A stretch of DNA of 44,749 bases from Arthrobacter nitrophenolicus (GTDB taxonomy: Bacteria; Actinomycetota; Actinomycetes; Actinomycetales; Micrococcaceae). The position numbers and the translations under genes were made by a program. This document shows positions 33,675 to 42,911 of the stretch, piece by piece. The stretch's first letter is position 1, and each line of letters opens with the position of its first letter. Under the pieces are notes generated by a model. The model was given only the letters and a program-made list of their open reading frames with translations, ran no database searches and had not been told where the DNA came from. The stretch is taken from positions 1 to 44,749 of the forward strand of contig NZ_AOFD01000036.1 of assembly GCF_000332815.1 (NCBI RefSeq). Reading direction: 5' to 3'.

Positions 33675-35225
33675 ATGACGCCCCATTTCTCCCGGCGCAA
33701 CGTCCTGCAGGGCACCGGCGCAGGAGCGCTGGCTTTGTTCATGAGCAACGTGCTGCCGGCAGCCGCCAAGGCCAAGGAGTCTTTACGCGCCGTGTACCAC
33801 ATGACGCCGCCGTCGGGCTGGCTGTGCGACCCCCAACGTCCGGTCTACGTGAACGGCGCGTACCACCTCTACTACCTGCATTCCGCCCAGAACAACGGCC
33901 CGGGCGGGTGGGACCACGCCACCACCACGGACTGCGTGGTTTTCGACCATCACGGGGTTGCCATCCCGCTGCAGCCGGACTTTCCCGTCTGGTCGGGCTC
34001 GGCGGTGGTGGACACGGCAAACACTGCCGGTTTCGGGGCAAGCGCCATCGTTGTCCTCGCCACGCAGCCCACTGGAGGGATCCGCAAGCACCAGGAGCAG
34101 TACCTCTACTGGTCCACCGATGGCGGCTACACCTTCACGGCGCTGCCTGATCCGGTGATTGTGAACACGGATGGACGGGCCGCCACCACGCAGGCCGAGA
34201 TCGAGAACGCGGAATGGTTCCGCGACCCGAAGATCCACTGGGATGCGGCGCGCAGCGAATGGGTGTGCGTGATCGGCCGGGCCCGGTACGCCGCGTTCTA
34301 TACCTCGCAGAACCTGCGCGACTGGCAGCTGAAACGCAACTTCGACTACCCCAACCATGCCCTCGGCGGGATCGAATGCCCGGACCTGTTCGAGATGACG
34401 GCCGACGACGGCACCCGGCATTGGGTGCTGGGCGCCAGCATGGATGCCTACAGCATCGGCCTGCCCATGACCTACGCCTACTGGACGGGAACCTGGGACG
34501 GCGGGCAGTTCCTCGCGGACAACCTGGACCCGCAGTGGCTCGACTGGGGCTGGGACTGGTACGGCGCCGTGACCTGGCCGGCAGCGGAGGCACCCGACAC
34601 CCGGCGGTACGCGATCGGCTGGATGAACAACTGGAAGTACGCCGCCCGGGACGTTCCCACGGATGCCAGCGACGGATACAACGGCCAGAACTCGGTGGTA
34701 CGCGAACTGCGCCTCGCCCGCCAGGCCGGGGGCTGGTACAGCCTGCTCAGCAGTCCCGTCCCGGCGCTCGCCGGCCACGCTGGCTCCACCACGGTGCTTC
34801 CGGACCGTACTGTCAGCGGCAGCGCAGTCCTGCCGTGGAGTGGACACGCGTACGAGCTGGAGCTCGATATTTCCTGGGATGCCGCCGCCAACGTGGGCGT
34901 CTCGGTGGGCCGGTCCGCGGACGGCACGCGCCACACCAACATCGGCAAGTACGGGGCGGAACTGTATGTGGACCGTGGGCCGTCGGACCTGGCCGGCTTT
35001 TCACTCGTGCCGTTCACGCGGGCGGCGGCACCGATTGATGCCGCTGCCCGGTCTGTGCATCTGCGGATTTTCGTGGACAGGCAGAGCGTGGAGGTGTTCG
35101 TGAACGCCGGTCACACGGTGCTGTCCCAGCAGGTGCACTTCGCCGCGGGTGACACCGGGATCTCGTTCTACACGGACGGCGGCCCGGCAACCTTCTCCGG
35201 CATCACTATCAGGAACTTCACCTAA
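33675..35225 (+). CDS. Tat-exported GH32 family levanase/fructanase
   Basis: A 516-residue secreted glycoside hydrolase. The N-terminus is a twin-arginine signal (SRRNVLQGTGAGALALFM, then a likely cut after AAAKA). The GH32 five-bladed propeller has the nucleophile Asp in GWLCDPQRPVY, RDP in WFRDPKIHW, and the acid/base Glu in GGIECPDLFEM. The C-terminal sandwich ends with VDRQSVEVFVN, the usual GH32 C-domain motif. The ATG at 33675 follows AGAGGAAA. It is divergent from the cytoplasmic GH32/ABC operon and shares its operator region. It probably hydrolyses levan or inulin outside the cell; levan fructotransferase activity is possible. Confidence 0.9.
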   Translation: MTPHFSRRNVLQGTGAGALALFMSNVLPAAAKAKESLRAVYHMTPPSGWLCDPQRPVYVNGAYHLYYLHSAQNNGPGGWDHATTTDCVVFDHHGVAIPLQPDFPVWSGSAVVDTANTAGFGASAIVVLATQPTGGIRKHQEQYLYWSTDGGYTFTALPDPVIVNTDGRAATTQAEIENAEWFRDPKIHWDAARSEWVCVIGRARYAAFYTSQNLRDWQLKRNFDYPNHALGGIECPDLFEMTADDGTRHWVLGASMDAYSIGLPMTYAYWTGTWDGGQFLADNLDPQWLDWGWDWYGAVTWPAAEAPDTRRYAIGWMNNWKYAARDVPTDASDGYNGQNSVVRELRLARQAGGWYSLLSSPVPALAGHAGSTTVLPDRTVSGSAVLPWSGHAYELELDISWDAAANVGVSVGRSADGTRHTNIGKYGAELYVDRGPSDLAGFSLVPFTRAAAPIDAAARSVHLRIFVDRQSVEVFVNAGHTVLSQQVHFAAGDTGISFYTDGGPATFSGITIRNFT

Positions 35226-35271
35226 GCCCGGAAACCTGGGCAGTCCCGGAAGCCTGGGAGTCCCCGACACG

Positions 35272-35308
35272 CCGCGGGCCCCGGTGCGTTATGCACCGGA
35301 GCCCGCGG
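35272..35308. terminator. Bidirectional terminator after the exported GH32
   Basis: A 16-bp stem with one mismatch (35272-35287 with 35293-35308) and loop GTTAT, between the GH32 (+) and the MHS transporter (-). A short direct repeat, CCCGGAARCCTGGG, at 35228-35241 and 35246-35259 precedes it. Confidence 0.75.
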
Positions 35309-35347
35309 ACCCGCCTGAAGGAGCCGGCCTGAAGAAGCCTGGGGCGG

Positions 35348-36636
35348 CTAGTGCGTCAGGTCCTTGCCCTTGGTCTCCGGGATGGTGAAGACGAACGCCG
35401 CGCTGATGACCAGGAGCAGCACCGCGTAGATGTTGAACACCTGGGGCGCGCCCAGCGAGGTGCCCAGCCACTGCTGCAGGTAGGGTGCGGTCCCGCCGAA
35501 CGCGGCCACGCAGATGGAGTAGGGCACCCCGACGCCCACGGTGCGGATCGAGGTGGGAAACAGCTCGGCGTAGACGGCCGGGACAATGGCGGCGCTTGCA
35601 GCGATGAAGACCAGCATCACGGACATGCCCACCGCCAGCTGCCAGGCGGAATCCTTCAGCAGCCAGGTCATGGGGAAGTGCATCACGGCAGAACCGATGG
35701 CACCGGACCACAGCACCTTCTTGCGCCCGATCCGGTCGGACAGCTTGCCCCAGACCGGCAGCGCGGCAATGAACACGATGTTCGCAGCAACGCCGGCCCA
35801 CAGGGCTTCGCCGCGGTCGATCTTGAGGGCGGTGGTGGCGTAGCTCGGTGCCACCACGCCCCAGATGTAGTAGATCACCGTCAGGCCGACCGTCAGCCCG
35901 ATCACCTGCAGGGCCTGCTTCCGGTGCCGGACGATCTGCGGCCAGATCGGCGCGCGCTTGACGGCGGTGGATTCGCCCTCGAAGGCCTCGGTCTCGTGCA
36001 GCCGGGCCCGCATGATCAGGCGTAGAGGCCCATCGCTGCGCCGAGCAGGAACGGGATCCGCCAGCCCCACGCGTTCATCGCCTCGGTGGTCAGCGTCATG
36101 TTCAGCACGGCGCCCAGCAGCGTGCCGAACAGGATGCCCACCGTTCCGGAGGTGTAGATCAGGGTGGCCCAGAACCCGCGGTGCTCCTTGGGCGCCATTT
36201 CGGAGAGGTAGGTTTGCGACGACGGCAGCTCACCGCCGTGTGCCAGGCCCTGGATCAGCCGGGCAACCAGCAGCATCAGGGATGCCCAGGCGCCCACGGC
36301 CGCGAAGGTGGGCGCGATGCCGATCATCAGGCTGCCCAGCGAGGCCAGGCCGACGGCGAGCGTCATGGACGTCTTGCGGCCCACCCTGTCGCCGATCCAG
36401 CCGAAGACGAACCCGCCGAAGGGCCGGGCTACGAAGCCGACGGCGAAGATCGCCAGGGTGGAGAGCACCGCGGAGGCGGGGTCTGCCTTGCTGAAGAGCT
36501 GGCTGGCGATGAAGGGCGTAAACGTGGCGTAGATGGCCCAGTCGTACCATTCGACGGCGTTGCCGATGCCGGTTCCGACGATGGTTTTCGCTGTGGACAC
36601 GCGTCCAGTCTGCTGCCTTGTTACTGCAATGGACAT
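35348..36636 (-). CDS. MFS transporter, metabolite:H+ symporter family, frameshifted
   Basis: A proton-coupled symporter of about 430 residues with 12 expected spans. The N-terminal GNAVEWYDWAIYATFTPF is the MHS subfamily signature; GDRVGRKTSM is the cytoplasmic loop 2-3 motif, repeated in the second half as GKLSDRIGRKKVL. The frame breaks near 36020 at AAMGLYA; adding a G to the GG at 36019-36020 gives MGLYALIMRARLHETEAF. The ATG at 36636 follows AGGAAG. It lies 76 bp after the M20 amidohydrolase and probably shares its transcript, so it may import the amidohydrolase substrate, such as an N-acyl amino acid (inference). Confidence 0.9.
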
Positions 36637-36712
36637 GATGACTTCCTGGTGGTCGGTGCGAATGGGGTTGCCGGCGGCGGCGCTGCTGCCGGCGGTGGGG
36701 AGTGGCTGCGTG

Positions 36713-37998
36713 CTATGAAGCTGCGGAAAGCGAGGCGAGACGCGACATGGCCAGTTCTGCGTAGAGCGCTGCTCCGTCAGCCAGGACGCCGTCGTCGAAG
36801 GTCGCGTACGGCGAGTGGTTGAAGGGGGAGGCTGCTGGATCAGCACCGGGAGCGACGGCGCTGAGCCCCACGAAGGTGCCGGGCACTTCTGCCAGCACCC
36901 GGGAAAAGTCCTCGGAGCCGCTGAGCGGGGTGGCCCAGCGGGAGAGCCGGCGCTCGCCGAACAGGCCGGAGATGACCTTTTCGGCAGTAGTGGTTTCGTC
37001 CTCGTCCGTAATGGTGAGCGGGTACTCCGCCTGGTAATCCACGTGCACGTCGAGGCCATGGGCTGCGGCGATGCCCTTGAGCAGCCGGGGTACGGCCTCC
37101 ATCATCTTGAGGCGGGAGCCTCGGAGAAGGTCCGGATGGTGGCTTCGATGCGGGCCGTCTCCGGGATGACGTTCCGCTTGGTGCCGGCCTGCAGGACGCC
37201 GACGGACAGGACCACGGGATCGAACATGTTGAACTGCCGCGTCACCATCACCTGCAGCGCGGTGACCATCTCCGCCGCCGCGGTCACCGGGTCCTTGGCG
37301 GCGTGCGGGGCGGATCCGTGGCCGCCGGCGCCGAGGATGGTGACCTCCAGGCCGTCCGAAGCGCTGAGCATGACGCCCGGCTTGGTGCAGAACTGGCCGT
37401 GTTCCTCCAGGGAGGAAAAGACGTGCATGCCGTACGCTGCCTGGACGCGTGGGCCGGCGGCGTCCAGGACGCCTTCCCGGATCATGTAGCTGGCGCCGTC
37501 GCAGCCTTCCTCGCCGGGCTGGAACATCAGGACGACGTCGCCCCGGAGCAGGTGCCGCTTCTCGGCCAGGAGCGTGGCGGCTCCGGCGAGCATGGACGTG
37601 TGCAGGTCGTGGCCGCAGGCGTGCATGGCGCCGTCGGTCCGGGATGTGTAGTCCACTCCGGTCTTCTCCTGCACCGGGAGTCCATCCATGTCCGCGCGGA
37701 GGAGGACGGCGGGCCGTTCGGCTGCTTTGCCGCCCGCCGGGGAACCTGTGCCCGCCGGTGAAGCTGTGGCCGCCGGGGTTCCGCCACCCGCCTGCATACC
37801 GGCGCCGCCGCGCAGGACGGCAGTGACCGACGTCGTTTCCTTGCCCAGCGTGATCTCGAACGGCAGGCCGTCCAGCGCCTGGATGACGCGCTCCTGGGTG
37901 CGGGGAAGGTGCAGGCCGATCTCCGGCCGCCGGTGAAGGTCGTGGCGGAGGCGGACCAGGTCTTCCTGCAGGTCGCGGGCGTCTTCGGTGATGGGCAA
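36713..37998 (-). CDS. M20 family amidohydrolase, frameshifted
   Basis: A metallohydrolase of about 429 residues of the hippurate hydrolase/IAA-amino acid hydrolase type. Metal and catalytic motifs are RADMDGLPVQE, HACGHDLHTSMLAG and QPGEEGCDGA; the dimerisation domain has GGHGSAPHAAKDP; the final metal ligand is in NHSPYATFDD. The frame is lost at FSEAP near 37115 and resumes with RLKMMEAVPRLLKG; one extra G in the GGG at 37114-37116 repairs it. A Gly/Ala/Pro-rich insert lies at about residues 64-95. The start is TTG at 37998 behind AAGGAG. It probably cleaves N-acyl or N-aryl amino acids. It is divergent from the Lrp-type regulator. Confidence 0.9.
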
Positions 37999-38129
37999 GT
38001 TGTACTCCTTGGCGTGGGCTTCCGGCTTGGGGACTATTCTGGAGTGGCGCGCTTCACATCCGCCGAAAGCGCAGTAATTATGCTTCTGCTCCTACTTGGT
38101 AGCAGGATTCATGCACGAAAGGACGGCCC

Positions 38130-39161
38130 ATGGAACTCAGCGAGGACGATCTCGCCCTGATCCAGGTGCTGCAGGTCCACCCGCGGCTTGGCTGGGCCGA
38201 CGCCGCCAAAGTGCTGGGCGTCCACGCCACCACACTGGCCGCACGCTGGGAACGGCTCAGGTCCAGCGGCGCGGCCTGGGTCACTGCGCACCTGGCCGGA
38301 AACCCCCAGCAGATGCTCCTCGCCTTTGTGGCCGTCGACTGCGAGATGAACCAGCGGGACGCCGTCACCGCCCAGCTGGCGGCCCTTCCCGAGATCGTCA
38401 CGGTGGAGGAAGCGGCCAGCAACCGCGACCTGATGCTGACCGTCATCACCAGGTCGCTTGAGGAATTCAGCACCAACGTCGTCGCCAGGCTGAAGGCCAT
38501 CGAGGGCCTCACCAAATACCAGACAGCGCTCTGCACCCGGCTGCACACCAGCGCCGACGAGTGGCGGCTGAACATCCTGGACAAGGCTCAGCTGGCAACG
38601 CTGCGGACGCTGGGACAAGGCGCCGAGGGCGCGGGCCGGCATGCTGCGGCAGCTGGGGACCTCCCGTCCAGCCACCTGGCCCTGCTCCCGTTCCTGGCGC
38701 GGGACGGGAGGGCGACGGCGGCGGACATTGCACGGGGGCTGGGCCGCCACCCCGCCACGGTGCAGCGGCAGCTGAACCGGGTGCTGGCCAGCGGAATCCT
38801 GCTGTTCCGCTGCGAGCTGGCGCAGCGCTACTCATCGTTCCCGGTGACGTGCCAGTGGTTCGCCAACGTCCCGGCCGGCAGGCATGAGGAGGCAGCCGCC
38901 GCGTTCCGCACCATCAGCAACGTCCGGCTCAGCGCGTCCACCACCGGCCCCACCAACTTCGTGATCATCATGTGGCTCCAGTCGCTGGCCGACGTCATGA
39001 CGGCCGAGCTGGCGTTGCAGCAGAAAGTGCCGGGCATCGAACTGGTGGAGAGCGTGGTGATGCTGCGGACGGTCAAGCGCGTGGGCTGGATGTTGAACGA
39101 GGACACGACGGCGAGCGGTGCCGTGGTCCATGCCGGAACCCTGGATGCCGGGGACTCTTGA
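38130..39161 (+). CDS. Tandem Lrp/AsnC-family regulator
   Basis: A 343-residue protein with two Lrp/AsnC units. The first winged helix (DLALIQVLQVHPRLGWADAA, then GVHATTLAARWERLRSSG) is followed by a RAM-like domain (LLAFVAVDCEM, VEEAASNRDLMLTVITR). The second unit begins near residue 180 (LALLPFLARDGRATAADIAR, then HPATVQRQLNRVLASGIL) with its own effector-like part. It is divergent from the M20 amidohydrolase and MHS transporter genes, 131 bp away. It is the likely regulator of those genes, with an amino acid or acyl-amino acid as ligand (inference). An imperfect palindrome (CTACTTGGTAG) lies in the shared interval near 38091. Confidence 0.88.
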   Translation: MELSEDDLALIQVLQVHPRLGWADAAKVLGVHATTLAARWERLRSSGAAWVTAHLAGNPQQMLLAFVAVDCEMNQRDAVTAQLAALPEIVTVEEAASNRDLMLTVITRSLEEFSTNVVARLKAIEGLTKYQTALCTRLHTSADEWRLNILDKAQLATLRTLGQGAEGAGRHAAAAGDLPSSHLALLPFLARDGRATAADIARGLGRHPATVQRQLNRVLASGILLFRCELAQRYSSFPVTCQWFANVPAGRHEEAAAAFRTISNVRLSASTTGPTNFVIIMWLQSLADVMTAELALQQKVPGIELVESVVMLRTVKRVGWMLNEDTTASGAVVHAGTLDAGDS

Positions 39162-39236
39162 GCGCCGCGGACTGAGGTCAGGCCCGCGGAAAGCGGCGGG
39201 GAGCCTGCCGGGAAGCCAGCCAGCCGAAAGGGAAGC

Positions 39237-39267
39237 GAACGACGGCGACCGCGCGCCGCCGTCGTTC
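39237..39267 (+). terminator. Hairpin after the Lrp-type regulator
   Basis: An 11-bp perfect stem (39237-39247 with 39257-39267), 76 bp beyond the regulator's stop. It lacks a T tail, so termination efficiency is uncertain. The rest of 39162-39421 shows only an AT-richer stretch around 39305-39345 that may hold the dctA promoter. Confidence 0.45.
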
Positions 39268-39421
39268 CCGTGGCCGCAGGTGACGGGTGTACGCGCACGT
39301 GCCATTCCCCTTAATACTTCCGCATTGCGGATTTATCTTTCCGGAAACATGGGAGCCCTAGCGTTACGGATGACCTTGCGGCGCCCCGGGTGCCGACACA
39401 TTCCAAAGAACAGGCACCGCG

Positions 39422-40798
39422 ATGAAGAACCCAGCGCTCCTCTCCGCGCCGCAACCGCATGCAGGCGGGGCAGCAAGGAAACCCCTTTATAAATCACTCT
39501 TCTTCCAGATCCTGGCAGCCGTCGTGGCGGGCGTTGTGATCGGCCACTTCTGGCCGGAGATCGGCGCGGGACTCCGGCCGCTTGGGGACGGCTTCATCCA
39601 GCTGATCAAGATGATCATCGCCCCGCTGATCTTCCTGGTGATCGTGACGGGGATTGCGGCTGTCAGCGACGTTCGGGCCGTGGGCCGCGTGGGCGTCAAG
39701 GCACTGGCATACTTCACCGCCGCCACTTTGTTTGCCCTGGTTTTTGGCCTGGTAGTGGGGAACGTGGTCCAGCCGGGCGCAGGCCTGAACATTGATCCGG
39801 CGTCGCTCTCGCAGGACGCCCTGGACGCCAAAACTTCCACGGCCCCGCCCAAGGACGCTGCCGCCTTCCTGCTGGGCATCATTCCCACCAGCGTGGTGGG
39901 CGCGTTTGCCAGCAACAGTCTCCTGCAGGTCCTGTGCTTTTCGGTCTTCTTTGGAGCCGCGATTGTGGTGGTGGGCAGGGAGCGCTGCCTCCCCGTGATC
40001 ACCCTGATGGAAACCGTGCTGGAGCTGTTCTTCAAGATCATGGGCTGGGTGATGCGGGCGGCGCCGATAGGCGCCTTCGGTGCCATGGCGTTCATTATCG
40101 GCCAGTACGGGCTCGGGTCCCTGAGCACCTATGCGCTGCTAGTGGCCGCCTGCTATGGTGCGGCGCTTGTGTTCATCGGGCTGCTCTTCGTGGTTGCGTG
40201 GGTGTACCCGCGGGTGCCGCTGTGGCAGTTCATCAAGTACACGCGGGAGGAATTCCTCCTCGCACTCGGGACGGCGTCCACGGAGTCTGTGCTGCCGCGC
40301 ATCATGACCAAGCTGACAAACGCCGGCTGCTCCCGCGCCACCACGGGCCTGGTCGTCCCTACCGGCTACTCCTTCAACCTGGACGGGGCCGCCCTCTACC
40401 TGTCGATCTCACTGCTCTTCCTGGCCCAGGCCTTCGGGTACAACCTGGACTTTGGCCAGCAGCTCGCCGCCCTCGGCGTGCTGATGCTGACCTCCAAGGG
40501 GATGGCAGGGGTCCCCGGGTCCGCATTCCTGGCACTGTCCGCCACGGCAGGTGCGCTCGGGATTTTCCCGGTGGCAGGCGTGGCGCTGCTCCTGGGCGCC
40601 GACCGGCTTATGGATTCCATGCGGGTGGTGGTGAACCTGCTGGGCAACTGTGTGGCCACGTTCGTTGTGGCCAGATGGGAGGGCCAGTTTGACCGGACGG
40701 CCATGCTGCGTGCCTTCAACGGCGAGGTTGCGGCCAGGGGAGAGATTGCGACGGCGGGACAGGTTGCCGAGCCTGCCGCGCCGGCGGCAGCGAAGTAG
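39422..40798 (+). CDS. dctA: C4-dicarboxylate:cation symporter
   Basis: A 458-residue member of the DAACS (SLC1-like) family that takes up succinate, fumarate and malate with Na+ or H+. Hallmarks: LGDGFIQLIKMIIAPLIFLVI near the N-terminus, the serine-rich hairpin region LALGTASTESVLPRIM, PTGYSFNLDGAALYLS, and GMAGVPGSAFLALSAT. Spans and length match DctA (about 430 residues) plus a short alanine-rich C-terminal tail. It seems to be a single-gene unit between the Lrp-type regulator and the ABM gene. Related glutamate transporters are the alternative, but the motifs favour DctA. Confidence 0.93.
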   Translation: MKNPALLSAPQPHAGGAARKPLYKSLFFQILAAVVAGVVIGHFWPEIGAGLRPLGDGFIQLIKMIIAPLIFLVIVTGIAAVSDVRAVGRVGVKALAYFTAATLFALVFGLVVGNVVQPGAGLNIDPASLSQDALDAKTSTAPPKDAAAFLLGIIPTSVVGAFASNSLLQVLCFSVFFGAAIVVVGRERCLPVITLMETVLELFFKIMGWVMRAAPIGAFGAMAFIIGQYGLGSLSTYALLVAACYGAALVFIGLLFVVAWVYPRVPLWQFIKYTREEFLLALGTASTESVLPRIMTKLTNAGCSRATTGLVVPTGYSFNLDGAALYLSISLLFLAQAFGYNLDFGQQLAALGVLMLTSKGMAGVPGSAFLALSATAGALGIFPVAGVALLLGADRLMDSMRVVVNLLGNCVATFVVARWEGQFDRTAMLRAFNGEVAARGEIATAGQVAEPAAPAAAK

Positions 40799-40839
40799 CC
40801 TGACGGAATCTGTCCTGCCGTTGTTGCAGACTGGGCACC

Positions 40840-41139
40840 ATGACCTTTGCGAATGTGGGAAGCCTCGGAACCAAGCCCGGCCAGCGGGACGCCGTCGTGT
40901 CCATCCTGCTCCGGCCGATGGAGGGACTCAAGGAAGCCGGTTGCCTGCTGTACGAGGTGGGCGTGAACGACGACGCTCCTGACACGGTGTTTGTGAGCGA
41001 ACTGTGGGAGTCGCCGGAGGCGCACCGGGCCTCACTGCAGCTGGACAGTGTGCGGGCCGCGATCGCCGAGGCCATGCCTCTGCTGTCCGGCGAGATGGGC
41101 GGCAGCCAGTTCACGGTGGTGGGGTCGCCGCTGCGGTAA
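40840..41139 (+). CDS. Antibiotic biosynthesis monooxygenase (ABM) domain protein
   Basis: A 99-residue dimeric ferredoxin-like fold protein of the ABM/quinol monooxygenase family (YgiN-like). The order fits: the N-terminal strand FANVGSLGTKPGQRDAVV, the central CLLYEVGVNDDAPDTVFVSELWES, then EAHRASLQLDSVRAAIAEAM. These cofactor-free enzymes oxidise quinols or related aromatics; the actual substrate is unknown. It starts 41 bp after dctA with only a weak ribosome-binding site. Confidence 0.85.
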   Translation: MTFANVGSLGTKPGQRDAVVSILLRPMEGLKEAGCLLYEVGVNDDAPDTVFVSELWESPEAHRASLQLDSVRAAIAEAMPLLSGEMGGSQFTVVGSPLR

Positions 41140-41292
41140 CCGGTGCCGGTGCTGCCAGCGGCGGCTTCCGGCCTTCCCCTTCCGTCCCGGCGTCGCTGCC
41201 CGGCGTCTGTTGCCTGGCCCTGTTCCCCGGCACGGTCACCAGCTAGGCTCTGGGCACCGACTGGATTCCAGGAAACAGGGTAAGGGAGACCC

Positions 41293-42183
41293 ATGAAGCC
41301 GCTGCCTGCACTTGAGCTTGTCACCCGCCTCGAGGACGCCGAATGGCTTGACCCCGTGGCCAAGAGCGTCCGGAAAGTCGTCAGGAAGGTCCTCCGTCCA
41401 CAATGGGCGAGGGACGTGCTCCACGGTGTTCCCATTGGCCATCCGGTGCATCCGCTCGCAGTCCAGGTTCCGATCGGTGCCTGGGTTTCCGCCGGGGTCC
41501 TGGACGCGATCCCCGGCACGGAAAAGGCCGCCGGGATTCTGGTGGGGGTTGGCACTGCAAGCGTGCTTCCGTCGGCGCTGGCCGGTTTCACCGACTGGTC
41601 GCAGCTCCACCCGCAGCAGCAAAGGGTAGGCCTGGTGCACGCCGCGGCCAATGTGACGGCGACGGGGCTCTACATTGCGTCGCTGATCCAGCGGGCGAGG
41701 GGCAGCCGGAACAGCGGAAAGGTCCTCGCCTACTTGGGGCTTGCCACAGTAGGTGCCGGCGGTTTCCTGGGCGGCCACCTCACCTACCGGCAGGCAGCGG
41801 GCGTGAACCACAGCGAGGAGATACCGCACCGCTTCCCGTCAGGATGGCATTCCCTGGCACAGCTTTCGGATTTGCCGGAGGGAAAGCTGCTCAAGCACGA
41901 AGTTGCCGGACTGCCCTTGCTCGTCCACCGGGAGGGCGACAGCGTCAACGTGCTGTCCGACGTCTGCAGCCACCTGTCCGGGCCGCTGCACGAAGGCAAA
42001 CTCAAGGCCGGAGATGCCGGGACCGGCAGCGAACCATGCGTCGTCTGTCCCTGGCATCGGAGCACGTTCTCCCTGCGTACGGGCGAGGTGCAGGCAGGCC
42101 CTGCCACGTCCCGGCAACCGCGTTTTGATACCCGTATCACCGGCGGCATCGTGGAGGTTTGCCTGCCGGGCGCCGACGGCTGA
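41293..42183 (+). CDS. DUF2231-Rieske [2Fe-2S] fusion protein
   Basis: A 296-residue protein. The N-terminal half (about 45-175) is a DUF2231-like membrane domain with the GHPVHPLAVQVPIGAWVSA motif and four hydrophobic spans. The C-terminal half is a Rieske domain whose cluster ligands are in CSHLSGPLHEG and CPWHRSTFSLRTGEV (Cys, His, Cys, His). It is likely a membrane-anchored electron carrier. No cytochrome bc1 or oxygenase genes are nearby. The ATG at 41293 follows AAGGGAG. The electron partner is unknown. Confidence 0.9.
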   Translation: MKPLPALELVTRLEDAEWLDPVAKSVRKVVRKVLRPQWARDVLHGVPIGHPVHPLAVQVPIGAWVSAGVLDAIPGTEKAAGILVGVGTASVLPSALAGFTDWSQLHPQQQRVGLVHAAANVTATGLYIASLIQRARGSRNSGKVLAYLGLATVGAGGFLGGHLTYRQAAGVNHSEEIPHRFPSGWHSLAQLSDLPEGKLLKHEVAGLPLLVHREGDSVNVLSDVCSHLSGPLHEGKLKAGDAGTGSEPCVVCPWHRSTFSLRTGEVQAGPATSRQPRFDTRITGGIVEVCLPGADG

Positions 42184-42258
42184 GGGCCTTTCGCCCCTAC
42201 TGCCGGCCAGGCGGCGGGGCGACACTGGCAGCATGCAAGAGTCAATCGGAGTGGAACC

Positions 42259-42747
42259 GTGAGGCGGGCAGGGCTTCTGGCCGTCCTGGGATTCGTTGGC
42301 CTGACTGCACTGGCCGGTGGCTTGGTGATGGCGATCGGAAGTTGGCTGGGGCCCGAACGGCTGGGCCTGCCGGCGCAGCTGGTCATGCCCGAGAGCATGC
42401 TGGCGGGGTCGCCCTTCAACAGCTACTTTCTTCCTGGCCTGCTGCTGGCACTGGTGGTTGGCGGCACGCACCTCGCCGCACTCATCCTCGTTGCCAGGAA
42501 CCACCGCTGGGCCGCCATTGCGGCAGCGACGGCCGGTTATTCGATCCTGATCTGGATCTTCGTCCAGATGGTCATCATCCCTTTCACCGTCCTCCAGGCG
42601 GTCTATTTCGCAGCAGGCCTGGCCGAACTTGGCCTCCTGCTGCTGTCCCTCGGCTTGATCGGCCATACTTCAGCCACCTCCCCTGAACCGCAGGCGAGAG
42701 CCGTTCAGGCCGCCGGGCCACCGTTCAAGCGATTGCGGACCCGGTAA
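42259..42747 (+). CDS. Hypothetical four-span membrane protein
   Basis: A 162-residue protein with four hydrophobic segments (GLLAVLGFVGLTALAGGLVM; FLPGLLLALVVGGTHLAALI; WAAIAAATAGYSILIWIFV; AAGLAELGLLLLSLGLIG) and a basic C-terminus. I recognise no named family; small hypothetical actinobacterial membrane proteins look like this. The GTG at 42259 follows CGGAG. The stop codon lies within the first unit of an 18-bp tandem repeat. Confidence 0.72.
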   Translation: MRRAGLLAVLGFVGLTALAGGLVMAIGSWLGPERLGLPAQLVMPESMLAGSPFNSYFLPGLLLALVVGGTHLAALILVARNHRWAAIAAATAGYSILIWIFVQMVIIPFTVLQAVYFAAGLAELGLLLLSLGLIGHTSATSPEPQARAVQAAGPPFKRLRTR

Positions 42748-42811
42748 GGAACTGTGACCCGGTAAGGAACTGCGACCCGGTAAGGAACGCTGCACCGGTA
42801 AGGAACAGCGG
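42740..42811. repeat. Four-copy 18-bp tandem repeat
   Basis: Units built on CCCGGTAAGGAACTGYGA start at 42740, 42758, 42776 and 42795 (18, 18, 19 and 17 bp). The TAA of the first unit is the stop codon of the membrane-protein gene. Later units drift after GGTAAGGAAC, which stays constant in all four. The repeat lies between that gene and the MBL hydrolase. Confidence 0.9.
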
Positions 42812-42911
42812 CAGGACTGAATCCATCGCTACGCATGGGCGGGCAAAGGTTCGCTTCATTCGCCGCCGGATGATGTGAAAGCGCGATGTCCTGGAGGAAA
42901 ATGGAAGGGCA

